NCBI RefSeq assembly: GCF_000522505.1
Contig: NZ_AZMV01000007.1
Coordinates: 1-64,000, forward strand
Length of the DNA: 64,000 nt
Direction of reading: 5' to 3'
Origin: Bifidobacterium moukalabense DSM 27321
Lineage (GTDB): Bacteria > Actinomycetota > Actinomycetes > Actinomycetales > Bifidobacteriaceae
Part shown: positions 37,122 through 47,701 of the stretch, piece after piece
How positions within the stretch are numbered: the stretch's first letter is position 1
Layout of the letters: every line of letters starts with the position of its first letter
Translations under genes and position numbers: made by a program
The notes under the pieces: generated by a model
Database searches by the model: none
Told to the model about the DNA's origin: nothing
Seen by the model: the letters and a program-made list of their open reading frames with translations, nothing else

Positions 37122-39791
37122 TTGGCAGACGAAAACAACAACAACGAAAAAGGCCAGTTCGTGCCTGACGGTTCCATGGAGCCGCTAAGCCCGCAGGAGG
37201 CCGACAACACCGATTACGGCCTGATGACCGGCGAGCGTATCCAGAAGAAGGACTTGCGTCAGGAGATGCGCGATTCCTACCTGTCATACGCCATGTCGGT
37301 GATCGTGGACCGCGCGTTGCCGGACGTGCGCGACGGCATGAAGCCGGTGCATCGTCGTGTGATCTATGCGATGTACGACGGCGGATACCGTCCCGACCGT
37401 GGCTACTCCAAGTGCGCCCGCGTAGTCGGCGAGGTCATGGGTAAATACCATCCGCACGGCGATTCCGCCATCTACGACACCTTGGTGCGTATGGCACAGT
37501 CCTGGTCGATGCGCTACATGCTCGTCGACGGGCAAGGCAACTTCGGCTCCCCCGGCGACGACCCGGCCGCGGCAATGCGTTACACCGAATGCCGTATGGC
37601 GCCTCTCGCCATGGAGATGGTGCGCGACATCGACAAGGACACCGTCGACTTCCTGCCGAACTACGACGGCAAGACCCAAGAACCGACCGTGTTGCCGGCC
37701 CGTTTCCCGAACCTGCTATGCAACGGTTCATCGGGTATCGCAGTCGGCATGGCCACCAACATTCCGCCGCACAACATGCGTGAGGTGGCCGAAGGCGTGC
37801 ATTGGGCGCTGGATCATCCGGACGCCAGCCGCGAGGAGCTGCTCGACAATCTGATCCGCATCATCAAGGGACCGGACTTCCCCACCGGTGCGACGATTCT
37901 CGGACACAAGGGCATCGAGCAGGCCTACCGTACCGGCCGAGGCCTGATCACCATGCGCGCGGTCGTGAACACCGAGGAGATCAAGGGCCGTATGTGCCTG
38001 GTGATCACCGAGCTGCCGTATCAGGTGAATCCGGACCGACTGGTCGTGTCCATCCGCGAGGCGGTGCGTGACGGCAAGATCCAAGGCATCGCCGATATGC
38101 GTGACGAGACCTCCGGACGTACCGGCCAGCGACTTGTGCTCGTGCTCAAGCGCGACGCCGTGCCGAAGGTGGTCCTGAACAATCTGTACAAGCATTCCCA
38201 GCTGCAGCAGACCTTCGGCGCCAATATGCTGGCGTTGGTCGACGGCGTGCCGCGCACGCTGAGCCTGGATGCGTTCATCCGCCACTGGGTGAACCACCAG
38301 CTCGACGTGGTCGCGCGTCGTACCGCCTACCTCAAGCGTGAAGCCGAAGAGCGCGACCACATCCTGCAGGGCTATCTGAAGGCCCTTGACATGATCGATG
38401 AGGTCATCGCCCTCATTCGTGCCTCCGAATCCGCTGAGACCGCCCGTACGGGCCTTATGGACCTGCTTGACGTGGACGAGGTGCAGGCCGATGCCATCCT
38501 GGCCATGCAGCTGCGCCGACTGGCCGCCCTGGAACGTCAGAAGATCCTTGACGAGCACAATGAGCTCATGCGCAGGATCGCCGACTACAATGACATCCTT
38601 GCCAAGCCGGAACGACAGCGCAAGATCGTGGGCGATGAGCTTGACGAAATCGTCGCCAAGTACGGCGACGAACGGCGCACCCGGATTCTGCCGTACTCCG
38701 GCGAAATGAACGTCGAAGACCTGATCGCCGAAGAGAACGTGGTCGTGACCGTGACCCACTCCGGCTTCATCAAGCGCACCAAGGCCGACGAATACCGTGC
38801 ACAGCACCGAGGAGGCAAGGGCATCAAGGGCGCCAAGCTACGCGAGGACGACGTGGTCGACCACTTCTTCCTGACCAGTACGCACAACTGGCTGCTGTTC
38901 TTTACCAATAAGGGCCGCGTGTACCGCCTGAAGGCCTATGAGCTGCCGGAGGGATCGCGTGATTCCAAGGGCCAGCATGTGGCCAACCTGCTGCAGTTCG
39001 GTCCGGACGAGACCATTCAGGCCGTGCTGTCGATTCCGAATTACGAGGTGGCCAAGTATCTCGTACTCGCCACCCGTTCCGGCAAGGTCAAGAAGACGGC
39101 GCTGTCCGAATATGACTCCCCGCGTCAGGGCGGCCTGATTGCAGTGCGTCTGATGACCGATGAGAACGGCGAAAACGCCGATGAGCTGATCGGCGCCGCG
39201 CTGTGCAACGCCGAAGACGACATCATTCTCGTATCCAAGTTGGGTATGAGTCTGAAGTTCCAGGCCAACGATGAGCAACTGCGCCCGATGGGCCGTCAGA
39301 CCGCCGGTGTACAGGGCATGAAGTTCCGCGAAGGCGACGAGCTGCTGGCTATGGATGTGGTCTGGGGCGATTCCGACAAGGATCTGCTCGTGGTCACCAA
39401 CGAAGGCTTCGCCAAGCGTACGGCCATCAGCGAGTACCGTCTGCAGGGGCGTAACGGCTATGGCGTCAAGGCCGTGCAACTGGCCGAAGGCCGTGGCTCC
39501 CTGGTGGGTGCCGTGATCGTGGAGGAGGATGACCAGGTCATGGCCATCATGAAATCCGGCAAGGTCATCCGTTCCAACGTCGCCGAAGTCAAGCGCACGG
39601 GCCGTAACACCCAAGGTGTGACGCTCGCCAAGCCTGACAAGAACGATGAAATCATCTCCATCGCCCGCAACGACGAGCAGGAGAGCGAGAGCGAGGAACC
39701 GGCCACGCAATCCTCCTCGGAAGCGGCGGATGGACAGGCGGCCACCACGCAATCGGGCGAGAATGTAGAGGCCTCGGCCAAGACCGAGTAA
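37122..39791 (+). CDS. gyrA: DNA gyrase subunit A
   Basis: An 889-residue breakage-reunion subunit. The start is TTG at 37122 with AAGGA 7 bases upstream. The winged-helix region ([16 protein letters not shown]), catalytic Tyr in MRYTECRMA, and GyrA box QHRGGKG are present, followed by a six-bladed beta-pinwheel and an acidic, Gln/Ser-rich tail. The quinolone region reads [17 protein letters not shown], with the drug-sensitive Ser and Asp, so no classical resistance change. Confidence 0.97.
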   Translation: MADENNNNEKGQFVPDGSMEPLSPQEADNTDYGLMTGERIQKKDLRQEMRDSYLSYAMSVIVDRALPDVRDGMKPVHRRVIYAMYDGGYRPDRGYSKCARVVGEVMGKYHPHGDSAIYDTLVRMAQSWSMRYMLVDGQGNFGSPGDDPAAAMRYTECRMAPLAMEMVRDIDKDTVDFLPNYDGKTQEPTVLPARFPNLLCNGSSGIAVGMATNIPPHNMREVAEGVHWALDHPDASREELLDNLIRIIKGPDFPTGATILGHKGIEQAYRTGRGLITMRAVVNTEEIKGRMCLVITELPYQVNPDRLVVSIREAVRDGKIQGIADMRDETSGRTGQRLVLVLKRDAVPKVVLNNLYKHSQLQQTFGANMLALVDGVPRTLSLDAFIRHWVNHQLDVVARRTAYLKREAEERDHILQGYLKALDMIDEVIALIRASESAETARTGLMDLLDVDEVQADAILAMQLRRLAALERQKILDEHNELMRRIADYNDILAKPERQRKIVGDELDEIVAKYGDERRTRILPYSGEMNVEDLIAEENVVVTVTHSGFIKRTKADEYRAQHRGGKGIKGAKLREDDVVDHFFLTSTHNWLLFFTNKGRVYRLKAYELPEGSRDSKGQHVANLLQFGPDETIQAVLSIPNYEVAKYLVLATRSGKVKKTALSEYDSPRQGGLIAVRLMTDENGENADELIGAALCNAEDDIILVSKLGMSLKFQANDEQLRPMGRQTAGVQGMKFREGDELLAMDVVWGDSDKDLLVVTNEGFAKRTAISEYRLQGRNGYGVKAVQLAEGRGSLVGAVIVEEDDQVMAIMKSGKVIRSNVAEVKRTGRNTQGVTLAKPDKNDEIISIARNDEQESESEEPATQSSSEAADGQAATTQSGENVEASAKTE

Positions 39792-39852
39792 TCGTCGTCA
39801 AACACTGGTAGCCTCAGCCTAAGAGCCGGGCATAATCTTGCAAGGAGCAACG

Positions 39853-40404
39853 ATGAGCGAGAACATGGAAGAACAAGAGCCGAGCGTACAGTCTCCGGCA
39901 TCCGAAGCTCAGGAAACCGAAACCCACGCCCCCCGTGTGGCCCGTTCCGCTTCGAGCCAGCCGCTGATCGGCGCCGAACAGGTGCGTGCCCATGAAGGCG
40001 CGGTCAAATCAGTGCATGGCAAGAGTCGTCGTAATGTGCCTCGCGCACGGCGCATGAGCCTGTCTCTGACGCGCATCGACGCATGGTCCGCGGCGAAGGT
40101 GTCGTTCATGCTTTCCATAGCCGGAGGCATCATTCAGATCGTTGCCGCGGCACTGCTGTGGATGATGCTGAATGTGGTCGGCGTTTTCGATCAGGTGACG
40201 CAGATCGTATCTTCCACCGGTCTGGATGCCGGTGGATTCGATCTGGCCAATGTGCTGTCGCTGAGCACCGTGCTGAGCGCGGTCACCATCCTCTCGATCT
40301 TCGAGGTGATACTGATCACCGTGCTTGCGACCATCTCCACATTGCTGTACAACGTGGTGAGCACGCTGGTGGGCGGCATCCACGTGACGCTGGGTGACGA
40401 CTGA
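39853..40404 (+). CDS. DUF3566 membrane protein
   Basis: A 183-residue protein with a disordered N-terminus and a DUF3566 domain containing two membrane segments (about 83-110 and 140-170). It follows gyrA in many actinobacteria; the function is unknown. AAGGAGCAACG precedes the ATG at 39853. Confidence 0.88.
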   Translation: MSENMEEQEPSVQSPASEAQETETHAPRVARSASSQPLIGAEQVRAHEGAVKSVHGKSRRNVPRARRMSLSLTRIDAWSAAKVSFMLSIAGGIIQIVAAALLWMMLNVVGVFDQVTQIVSSTGLDAGGFDLANVLSLSTVLSAVTILSIFEVILITVLATISTLLYNVVSTLVGGIHVTLGDD

Positions 40405-40430
40405 TCCAACCGTATGATTACGAACGTAAG

Positions 40431-40475
40431 AAGGCGGCACCTCCCCTACCGGAGGTGCCGCCTTCCTGTTTTTAC
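40431..40475 (+). terminator. terminator of the gyrB-gyrA-DUF3566 operon
   Basis: A 14-bp stem AAGGCGGCACCTCC/GGAGGTGCCGCCTT followed by CCTGTTTTT. Confidence 0.92.
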
Positions 40476-40485
40476 TCGTACTCTG

Positions 40486-40517
40486 TTTGTCCGAAAATCC
40501 GGAATCGGACAAATGGC
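40486..40517. repeat. repeat copy 1 flanking gdhA (GTCCGA...TCCGGAATCGGAC)
   Basis: An inverted repeat TTTGTCCGA/TCGGACAAA. It shares most bases with the element at 42048-42077 on the other side of gdhA, including TCCGGAATCGGAC followed by AATGGC. Confidence 0.65.
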
Positions 40518-40526
40518 GAGGCAATG

Positions 40527-40573
40527 AAAAACCGGTCCGCGCAGATAGAGAGGAATCGATCCGTACGGACCGG
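40527..40573 (-). terminator. gdhA terminator
   Basis: On the minus strand CCGGTCCG ... CGGACCGG is followed by TTTTTC. It lies just past the gdhA stop. Confidence 0.8.
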
Positions 40574-40596
40574 CAAGCTTGGTTGGGACTGGGCTA

Positions 40597-41985
<1,389 letters not shown>

Positions 41986-42047
41986 TCATTCTAGATGTGC
42001 AAGGTTGGGCGTCACAAGATATTGTTCAGGATTTGGCTGGGAGGTTG

Positions 42048-42077
42048 ATGTCCGATTCTCCGGAATCGGACGAATGG
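42048..42077. repeat. repeat copy 2 upstream of gdhA
   Basis: A perfect inverted repeat GTCCGATTC-TCCG-GAATCGGAC (42050-42071) plus GAATGGCC. It lies about 105 bases upstream of the gdhA start and 55-80 bases upstream of the first possible mscL start, so it could serve as an operator for either. Confidence 0.65.
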
Positions 42078-42183
42078 CCGTAGTTCATGATTCCTATAGG
42101 ATTAGGGGTGGAAGGCTTCGGAGGAATCGATGAAGATGTCTTCCGAAAATAATTCAAGCAACGAGAAACCCTCGGGAGGAATC

Positions 42184-42627
42184 ATGATTGAAGGATTCAA
42201 GAAGTTCATCGCACGCGGCAACATGATCGACATGGCGGTCGGCGTCGTTATGGGCGGTGCCGTCACCACTGTGGTCAACGCGATCGTGGACAGCGTCATC
42301 AACCCATTCATCGCCATGATCTTCGGCAAGCCCAATATGGACGGTCTGCTGGCGATCACGTTCAACGGTGCGACCGTTTCGTTTGGTGCCGTGCTCGGCG
42401 CGATCCTGAACTTCCTGATCATCGCCGTCGCCGTGTATTTCTGCATTCTGGTACCCATCAATAAGTTCCGTGATGTGACCGAGGCGCTGCTGGCCAAGAC
42501 CAAGCTTGCCGAAGATAAGAAGGCCGAAGAAGAGGCTGCCGCCGAAACGACTGCCGAAGAACAGACGGTGCAACTGCTTCAGCAGATTCGCGATGAGCTC
42601 GCCAAGCAAAACGCGGCTCATATCTGA
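42184..42627 (+). CDS. mscL: large-conductance mechanosensitive channel MscL
   Basis: A 147-residue channel that opens under osmotic downshock. The N-terminal MIEGFKKFIARGNMIDMAVG matches the family start, with two membrane helices and a C-terminal acidic/coiled bundle (LLQQIRDELAKQ). The start at 42184 is chosen by family; an in-frame ATG at 42130 has its own GGAGGAATCG site and would add 18 polar residues. Confidence 0.92.
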   Translation: MIEGFKKFIARGNMIDMAVGVVMGGAVTTVVNAIVDSVINPFIAMIFGKPNMDGLLAITFNGATVSFGAVLGAILNFLIIAVAVYFCILVPINKFRDVTEALLAKTKLAEDKKAEEEAAAETTAEEQTVQLLQQIRDELAKQNAAHI

Positions 42628-42658
42628 CGATAGACCGGCCTTCTCCACCTCAAATGAC

Positions 42659-42692
42659 ACCTATTGGGTACCGATTCGGGTACCCAATAGGT
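42659..42692. terminator. strong hairpin downstream of mscL
   Basis: A perfect 14-bp stem ACCTATTGGGTACC/GGTACCCAATAGGT with a six-base loop, about 30 bases past the mscL stop. No T run follows, so termination is inferred from position. Confidence 0.55.
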
Positions 42693-42790
42693 CAAATCGG
42701 ACAGTGTGCGTAGCCAATGCCCGTCGTTGAGGAAAAACAGCGTGAAGCGTTGGAATTACGGATATCCATGCGGTCCATCAGGAAATGAAA

Positions 42791-42818
42791 AAGGCTTCCG
42801 GAAGAATCCGGAAGCCTT
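42791..42818 (-). terminator. terminator of the tRNA-Ile/Ala/Ala cluster
   Basis: On the minus strand AAGGCTTCCGG ... CCGGAAGCCTT is followed by TTTCATT. It lies just past the last tRNA-Ala. Confidence 0.85.
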
Positions 42819-42823
42819 GGTCG

Positions 42824-42896
42824 TGGAGCTAAGGGGATTCGAACCCCTGACCCTCTCCATGCCATGGAGATGCGCTACCAGCTGCGCCATAGCCCC
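42824..42896 (-). tRNA. tRNA-Ala(GGC)
   Basis: A 73-nt cloverleaf: acceptor GGGGCTA/TAGCTCC, anticodon stem TCTCC/GGAGA with loop ATGGCAT (anticodon GGC). One base separates it from the next tRNA. Confidence 0.94.
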
Positions 42897-42897
42897 G

Positions 42898-42970
42898 TGG
42901 AGCTAGCCGGGTTCGAACCGGCGACCCTCTGCTTGCAAAGCAGATGCGCTACCAGCTGCGCCATAGCCCC
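42898..42970 (-). tRNA. tRNA-Ala(TGC)
   Basis: A 73-nt cloverleaf almost identical to its neighbour outside the anticodon and T arms; anticodon stem TCTGC/GCAGA with loop TTTGCAA (anticodon TGC). Confidence 0.95.
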
Positions 42971-43012
42971 ATAGGTGAAAAAAGCGGCCATGCCGCTTCA
43001 TTCCCATCTACG

Positions 43013-43086
43013 TGGGCCCGGGAGGACTTGAACCTCCGACCTCATCCTTATCAGGGATGCGCTCTAACCACCTGAGCTACGGGCCC
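43013..43086 (-). tRNA. tRNA-Ile(GAT)
   Basis: A 74-nt cloverleaf: acceptor GGGCCCG/CGGGCCC, anticodon stem CATCC/GGATG with loop CTGATAA (anticodon GAT). First gene of the three-tRNA minus-strand cluster. Confidence 0.95.
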
Positions 43087-43119
43087 AACTTGCTGTACTC
43101 GTAAGCACAACGAGTTGAA

Positions 43120-43147
43120 ATATTACCCGAAGGATTCTGAAAGTCAA
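43120..43147 (-). promoter_or_regulatory. promoter of the tRNA-Ile/Ala cluster
   Basis: On the minus strand TTGACT (43142-43147) and TAATAT (43120-43125) with a 16-base spacer, about 34 bases upstream of tRNA-Ile: a near-consensus stable-RNA promoter. Confidence 0.8.
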
Positions 43148-43264
43148 CTCAAGGGTGTATTTCGGCGTGTCGCAGAACTGACGTCCTGTTGGTATCTACG
43201 GGGCAGGAAGAATCCTTCCGCAATACAGGCCCACCCGTAAGGCGGGATCCGACCACTTCCCGCT

Positions 43265-43990
43265 ATGACCCGGGTTCGCGACACAATGGCAGACATGTCA
43301 TACAGCCGTCAGACCAATACTCGAAGTGACAGCAGGGGAGTGCGAGGCCGCAATCGGGCGCTTGCCGAGGAGTCCACCGAAATCGCAGGCATGACGGTAC
43401 ATATCACCCGCAAACCGATCAAGAACATGTATCTGCGTATCAAACCGCCGGATGCCAGTATCGAAGTTTCGGCGCCGCAACGGATGTCGGCGGGCATCAT
43501 CGAGCGGTTCGTGACCGAGAGAAAGTCCTGGATCGAACGGGCCCAGCGGAAGATGATGCTGGCGCGGGAGATGGAGATCCGGCGTGGGGAAGCATCATCG
43601 GATCAGGGCGTGCCACTCGACGGCAATCCCGATAATCCGCCTACCTTCGTCTGGAACGACGAGAACAGGGTGCGGGCGCAGCGCAACATCGAGACTCAAT
43701 TGCCGGACTTACTCGCAACATGGGGCCCGATCGTCGGCCGCGAGCCCACACACATCACCCTGCGCATCATGACGTCCCGCTGGGGATCGTGCACGCCCAA
43801 AACCGGTCGTATCAGACTGAATCTGCAGCTGGGACTGATGGATCCGAAATTCCTGGAATACGTGCTCGTACATGAAATGACGCATCTGTGGGAGAACGGG
43901 CATGGAGTCGGCTTCCAGCGGCGTATGGACGCCTATCTGCCGCGATGGCGCCAGCTACGTCGCGATATCAACCGGCACGTGGTGCTGTAG
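43265..43990 (+). CDS. M48/SprT-like metallopeptidase (YgjP/DUF45 family)
   Basis: A 241-residue protein. The C-terminal half has the DUF45/YgjP pattern: MTSRWGSCTPKTGRIRLNLQL and zinc motif HEMTHLWENGHG (HExxH, about residues 203-207). It is probably a zinc peptidase with unknown substrate. The N-terminus is uncertain: in-frame ATGs occur at 43265, 43289 and 43298 with no clear Shine-Dalgarno. Confidence 0.85.
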   Translation: MTRVRDTMADMSYSRQTNTRSDSRGVRGRNRALAEESTEIAGMTVHITRKPIKNMYLRIKPPDASIEVSAPQRMSAGIIERFVTERKSWIERAQRKMMLAREMEIRRGEASSDQGVPLDGNPDNPPTFVWNDENRVRAQRNIETQLPDLLATWGPIVGREPTHITLRIMTSRWGSCTPKTGRIRLNLQLGLMDPKFLEYVLVHEMTHLWENGHGVGFQRRMDAYLPRWRQLRRDINRHVVL

Positions 43991-44060
43991 ACATACCGCG
44001 AATGCCGTGAAACACGGTGTGGAACACTGCTATAAAACGATGTAAGACGCTGCAATGCAA

Positions 44061-44097
44061 AGGGCGCCGTCGACCGGAGACCAATCGACGGCGCCCT
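44061..44097 (-). terminator. terminator downstream of dps
   Basis: A perfect 13-bp stem AGGGCGCCGTCGA/TCGACGGCGCCCT between the converging metallopeptidase and dps genes; likely works for both. Confidence 0.8.
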
Positions 44098-44128
44098 ATA
44101 CGGGTGTCAGTGGCGCAGAGGCCATGAA

Positions 44129-44608
44129 TCACGCCAGATGACTACGCATGAACCACTGGAACTTCTCGAGCTCCTGCACATGATCCTGCATGATGTTGGA
44201 GCTGATCACATCCAGCTCGTCCAGTTCGGTAATGGCCGTGCGGCTTGCCTTGATGAACTCGCTGTAATAGGCGTCGAGAGCCTTGAGATAGTCCAAGGTA
44301 TTGCCCCGGCCCTCCACTTCGAACTTCGGCCAGGTACGGAAGCGGGTGATTGCATCCGCGCGTCCATCGGGGGATCCTCCCAAGGTGGCGATGCGCTCGG
44401 CGGTCTCGTCGGCCATATTGAGTACGGCCTCGACCTGCGGGTCGATCATCTCATGCACGGCGATGAAGTTCTCCCCGGTCACGTTCCAATGCGCATGCTT
44501 CAACACCAGAGCGGCCTCCTGCTCCTGGCTCAGACGATTCTGCAGAATGCCGATGATCTTTTCCGAGGCGGCCTCGTCGAGCCCCGGAACAATGAATGTC
44601 AATGCCAT
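44129..44608 (-). CDS. Dps-family ferritin-like DNA-protecting protein
   Basis: A 159-residue ferritin-like protein that would store iron and protect DNA under oxidative stress. The Dps ferroxidase ligand pattern KHAHWNVTG, then HEMIDPQVEAVLNMADETAER, is intact. The start at 44608 is chosen for GGAAGGACAGCG upstream; the frame extends to 44662 without family similarity. Confidence 0.92.
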   Translation of the reverse strand: MALTFIVPGLDEAASEKIIGILQNRLSQEQEAALVLKHAHWNVTGENFIAVHEMIDPQVEAVLNMADETAERIATLGGSPDGRADAITRFRTWPKFEVEGRGNTLDYLKALDAYYSEFIKASRTAITELDELDVISSNIMQDHVQELEKFQWFMRSHLA

Positions 44609-44743
44609 GATCGCTGTCCTTCCGTTCGATGGAATTGCGTGCGTATGATGTGCACGCTTCAAGTCTAGAAAAGGCGGAAGGGGTTTAATACGCTGTAAGC
44701 CGAAGGCGGAGGGGTAAAAAGGGTGGTCGAGGATGTAGCGAGC

Positions 44744-46054
44744 CTACTTGCCGTCGGTATGATCGGCATGGCGGCGCACCTCGATGGTTTCGATGCGTCG
44801 GCCATCCACGTTGGTGATGGTCATGTCGTAGCCGTCGTCGGAGGTGAGCACGTCGCCGACCTCGCCCATCTTGCCGGTATGCGCCAGAAAATAGCCGGCC
44901 ACCGTCTCGTAAGGGCCGTCCTCCAGTTCAATGCCGGTCAGATCGGCGAAATCCTCGATCGTCATGCCGCCTTCGATGGTGGCCACTCCGTTCACGAACG
45001 CGGTGCGTTCGGTGCGCTCACCGCCCTTTTCCTCCGGCAGATCATATTCATCGCGGATGTCGCCGACGAGCTCCTCGGTCATGTCTTCCAGCGTCACGAT
45101 GCCGTCGGTGCCGCCGTATTCGTCGATGACGACCGCCAGATGGATGCCGCGTTTGCGCAGCAGTTCAAGACTTGGTAGCAGCTTGGACGTGCCTGGCAGA
45201 GAGATGCCCTCGCGCGTCACGTCGGCCACGGTCTTCGCTTCCGGATCGCGGATGTCGAGCAGATCCCGCACATGCACGAAACCGAGCACATCATCGAAGT
45301 CCTTACCGGTCACGGGGTAGCGGGAATACGGCATCTCACGTACATAGGCGGCCGCCTCGCCGATAGACATGCCGCCATCCAGAAAGACCACGTCGGCGCG
45401 GGGACGCATGACCTCGGCCACAATCGTTTCGGACGCATCGAACACGTCATCGAGAATCGTACGTTCGTCTTTGCTCAGATTGGTGTTGGTGTTGACGAGT
45501 ACGCGCAGCTCCTCGTCGGAGACCTCGCTGTCGGTCTCGTTCGGGTCGAAGCCGAGCAGTCGCACGAGACCGTTCGTATTCTTGCCTATCAGCCAGATGA
45601 TCGGCTTGCAGACCTTTGCGAATACGTGGATGGCCGGCACCACGGCACGTGCGATCTGTTCGTTGCGTTGCATGGCGATACGTTTCGGCACCAGCTCGGA
45701 GATGACGATCGAGCAGTATGAGATGATCAGCGTCAGCACGATGGTGGTCAGGGGAGAGGCCACGCTTTTCGGCACGCCCCAGCCTTCGACGATAGGCACG
45801 ATATACGGTGCGATCGAGGATTCGCCGAATGATGCGGACAGGAATCCGGACAGCGTCACGCCGATCTGCACCGTCGACAGGAACGTGTTCGGATCGCGTG
45901 CGATCTGCGCCACCCGCTTGCCTCGGGCATCCTCCTGTTCCATCTGGTCGATCTGCGATCCGCGCAGGCTCACCAGCGCCAGTTCGGTGCCGGCGAACAC
46001 GGATCCGAGCAACAGAAAGACGAAAATCAGCAGGATATTCAGGCCAAGTGACAT
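44744..46054 (-). CDS. CorC/HlyC-type membrane protein (DUF21, CBS pair)
   Basis: A 436-residue protein with four N-terminal membrane helices (DUF21/CNNM domain, about 1-180), two CBS domains (RPRADVVFLDGGMSIGEA and following; VIDEYGGTDGIVTLEDM) and a C-terminal CorC_HlyC domain. The family is linked to magnesium or cobalt efflux. TAGATT ends 6 bases upstream of the ATG, suggesting a leaderless transcript. Confidence 0.9.
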   Translation of the reverse strand: MSLGLNILLIFVFLLLGSVFAGTELALVSLRGSQIDQMEQEDARGKRVAQIARDPNTFLSTVQIGVTLSGFLSASFGESSIAPYIVPIVEGWGVPKSVASPLTTIVLTLIISYCSIVISELVPKRIAMQRNEQIARAVVPAIHVFAKVCKPIIWLIGKNTNGLVRLLGFDPNETDSEVSDEELRVLVNTNTNLSKDERTILDDVFDASETIVAEVMRPRADVVFLDGGMSIGEAAAYVREMPYSRYPVTGKDFDDVLGFVHVRDLLDIRDPEAKTVADVTREGISLPGTSKLLPSLELLRKRGIHLAVVIDEYGGTDGIVTLEDMTEELVGDIRDEYDLPEEKGGERTERTAFVNGVATIEGGMTIEDFADLTGIELEDGPYETVAGYFLAHTGKMGEVGDVLTSDDGYDMTITNVDGRRIETIEVRRHADHTDGK

Positions 46055-46091
46055 ACTTCCAATCTAAATCAACGGCATGTCAAACGGTATC

Positions 46092-46787
46092 TCAGAAGCT
46101 CAGGACCTCGACCTTGCCGGAATCAAGCTGATAGCGGGCACCGACGATCATAAGCCGGTCGGCGGCGAGCGCCCGCTGGACTGATTCGGAGCGCTCGACC
46201 AGCTGTTCGATGGTGCGTGCGATGTGTACGCGTTCGAAATCCTCGTTGGATTCGAGTTCCGATTCGTGTGCCTGCCAGATGGAGAAGCCGACGGTGCGCA
46301 GCATGATCGATTCCGCGTTCATGATGCGCTCGTCGAGATCGGCGACGCTGTCGGCGGCCATGAGCGAATCCTCGGCGCCGGCGGTCAGACTGTGCAGCAG
46401 GGCGTCGTATTCCTTGACGGCTTGTTTGATCGCGCCGCAGTTCTGGTGACCGAGCACCACCAGCAGACGTACGCCGAGTACGTCCACCGCATAGTCGAGG
46501 GAGGCGGTTACGGCGTTGTCGATGACCTGGCCTGCCGTGCGCACGGTGAACAGGTCGCCGATACCTGCGTCGAAGATGATGTCGGGGCTTACGCGTGCGT
46601 CGGAGCAGCACAATACGGCCGCATCAGGCTCATGCGTGTCGATGAGTGCCTCGCGCGCCTCCGCGCTGCGGTTCGGATGTTCGGGCCTGCCGTCGGCGAA
46701 CCTGCGATTGCCGGCCAACATGCGGCTCCACACGCCGCTTGCCGTTCCTTCGACGTCATTCTGGTCCATAAACAGTTCGTCCGTCAT
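46092..46787 (-). CDS. beta-class carbonic anhydrase
   Basis: A 231-residue beta-carbonic anhydrase interconverting CO2 and bicarbonate. Zinc ligands Cys, His and Cys are visible in CCSDARVSPD and GHQNCGAIK. ATG 46787 has GGAGG 8 bases upstream. It lies near ppc, an enzyme that uses bicarbonate, which may be functionally relevant. Confidence 0.92.
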   Translation of the reverse strand: MTDELFMDQNDVEGTASGVWSRMLAGNRRFADGRPEHPNRSAEAREALIDTHEPDAAVLCCSDARVSPDIIFDAGIGDLFTVRTAGQVIDNAVTASLDYAVDVLGVRLLVVLGHQNCGAIKQAVKEYDALLHSLTAGAEDSLMAADSVADLDERIMNAESIMLRTVGFSIWQAHESELESNEDFERVHIARTIEQLVERSESVQRALAADRLMIVGARYQLDSGKVEVLSF

Positions 46788-46858
46788 CGACATGGCCTCC
46801 ATCGTTTGAGATTAGGAACATCATACGGTTCGGACTGGCCGTTTGTTGGCAGTATGTG

Positions 46859-47584
46859 TCATTTCACCTTGATGACGTCGACAAGGTTGCTGGTGAGCCA
46901 TGTGTCTATGGGGAAGAGGCCTTCAATGTCACGCATGTCGGTTGATATCAGTGTGTCCTTGACACTGGCGTAGTCCACTGTGCCTCCGGATTGCAGGTCG
47001 GTGAGATCCGCATACTTCGCATCTGTTTGCGGTGAAATGTCGCTGTCTGGCGATGCCGCGATGACCGGATACCGGTATGCCCACACTTCGATATGCTGGT
47101 CGGATGTCATCGGTAACCAACCGATGAGGAAACTGCCTATATCACCCGCGCTCCTCGGATTTTCGCCACTGGCGACGTGGATGTTGCAGATCGGATGATC
47201 CATGTCCGGATAGGCCTTGGACAGCAGCGTTACGGTATCGCCGTCCACATGCGCCGTGACACGGTCCCGCCAGTACTCCGGCATGTCGAATTCGTATGAT
47301 TGCGCCTCCACATGCAATGCTGGTTTCGGTGACGGCGATTCATTCTCGGATGGTGTGGCCTGTTTGTTCGTCTGTTCCTGTGATGGTGAGGATTGCCTTG
47401 CCCGTGGTTGCGATGTTGTGGTCTTCGTGCCCGGGGACGTGGCCATCGTCGCGGGCTTCGCACCCCACATGCCCAGACTGTGGGTGATTGCCGCACCTGT
47501 CACCACCAGTGCGGATATGAGAATGGTGACGATGATTGTGGCCCTACGCTTTTCTGCCTGTGCCGTGGGGTGCGCGCGTTTCAT
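46859..47584 (-). CDS. anchored extracytoplasmic protein of unknown function
   Basis: A 241-residue protein with a basic N-terminus, one membrane segment (about 15-37), a Ser/Thr/Pro/Gln linker (about 45-90) and a globular part (from VEAQSYEFDMPEYWRDRVTAHVDGDTVTLLSK) that looks beta-rich. No family is recognised. GGAGG upstream of 47584 gives a clear start. It has two cysteines at most in the outer part, and no lipobox. Confidence 0.7.
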   Translation of the reverse strand: MKRAHPTAQAEKRRATIIVTILISALVVTGAAITHSLGMWGAKPATMATSPGTKTTTSQPRARQSSPSQEQTNKQATPSENESPSPKPALHVEAQSYEFDMPEYWRDRVTAHVDGDTVTLLSKAYPDMDHPICNIHVASGENPRSAGDIGSFLIGWLPMTSDQHIEVWAYRYPVIAASPDSDISPQTDAKYADLTDLQSGGTVDYASVKDTLISTDMRDIEGLFPIDTWLTSNLVDVIKVK

Positions 47585-47646
47585 GGAAACCTCCTTGTCT
47601 CCATTTCAATGCTACCCCGGGAAGCGAGTCGTACCCCCGAATACAG

Positions 47647-47682
47647 GGAGGCCCTCGTCCATCCAATCGGACGAGGGCCTCC
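47647..47682 (-). terminator. terminator hairpin downstream of ppc
   Basis: A perfect 14-bp stem GGAGGCCCTCGTCC/GGACGAGGGCCTCC with an eight-base loop, about 20 bases past the ppc stop. Confidence 0.8.
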
Positions 47683-47701
47683 AAGGGATCCGGAGTGTGA
47701 A

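Noticed and set aside
37437..37550. Possible fluoroquinolone-resistance change in gyrA
   Set aside because: The region reads [14 protein letters not shown] with the usual sensitive Ser and Asp.
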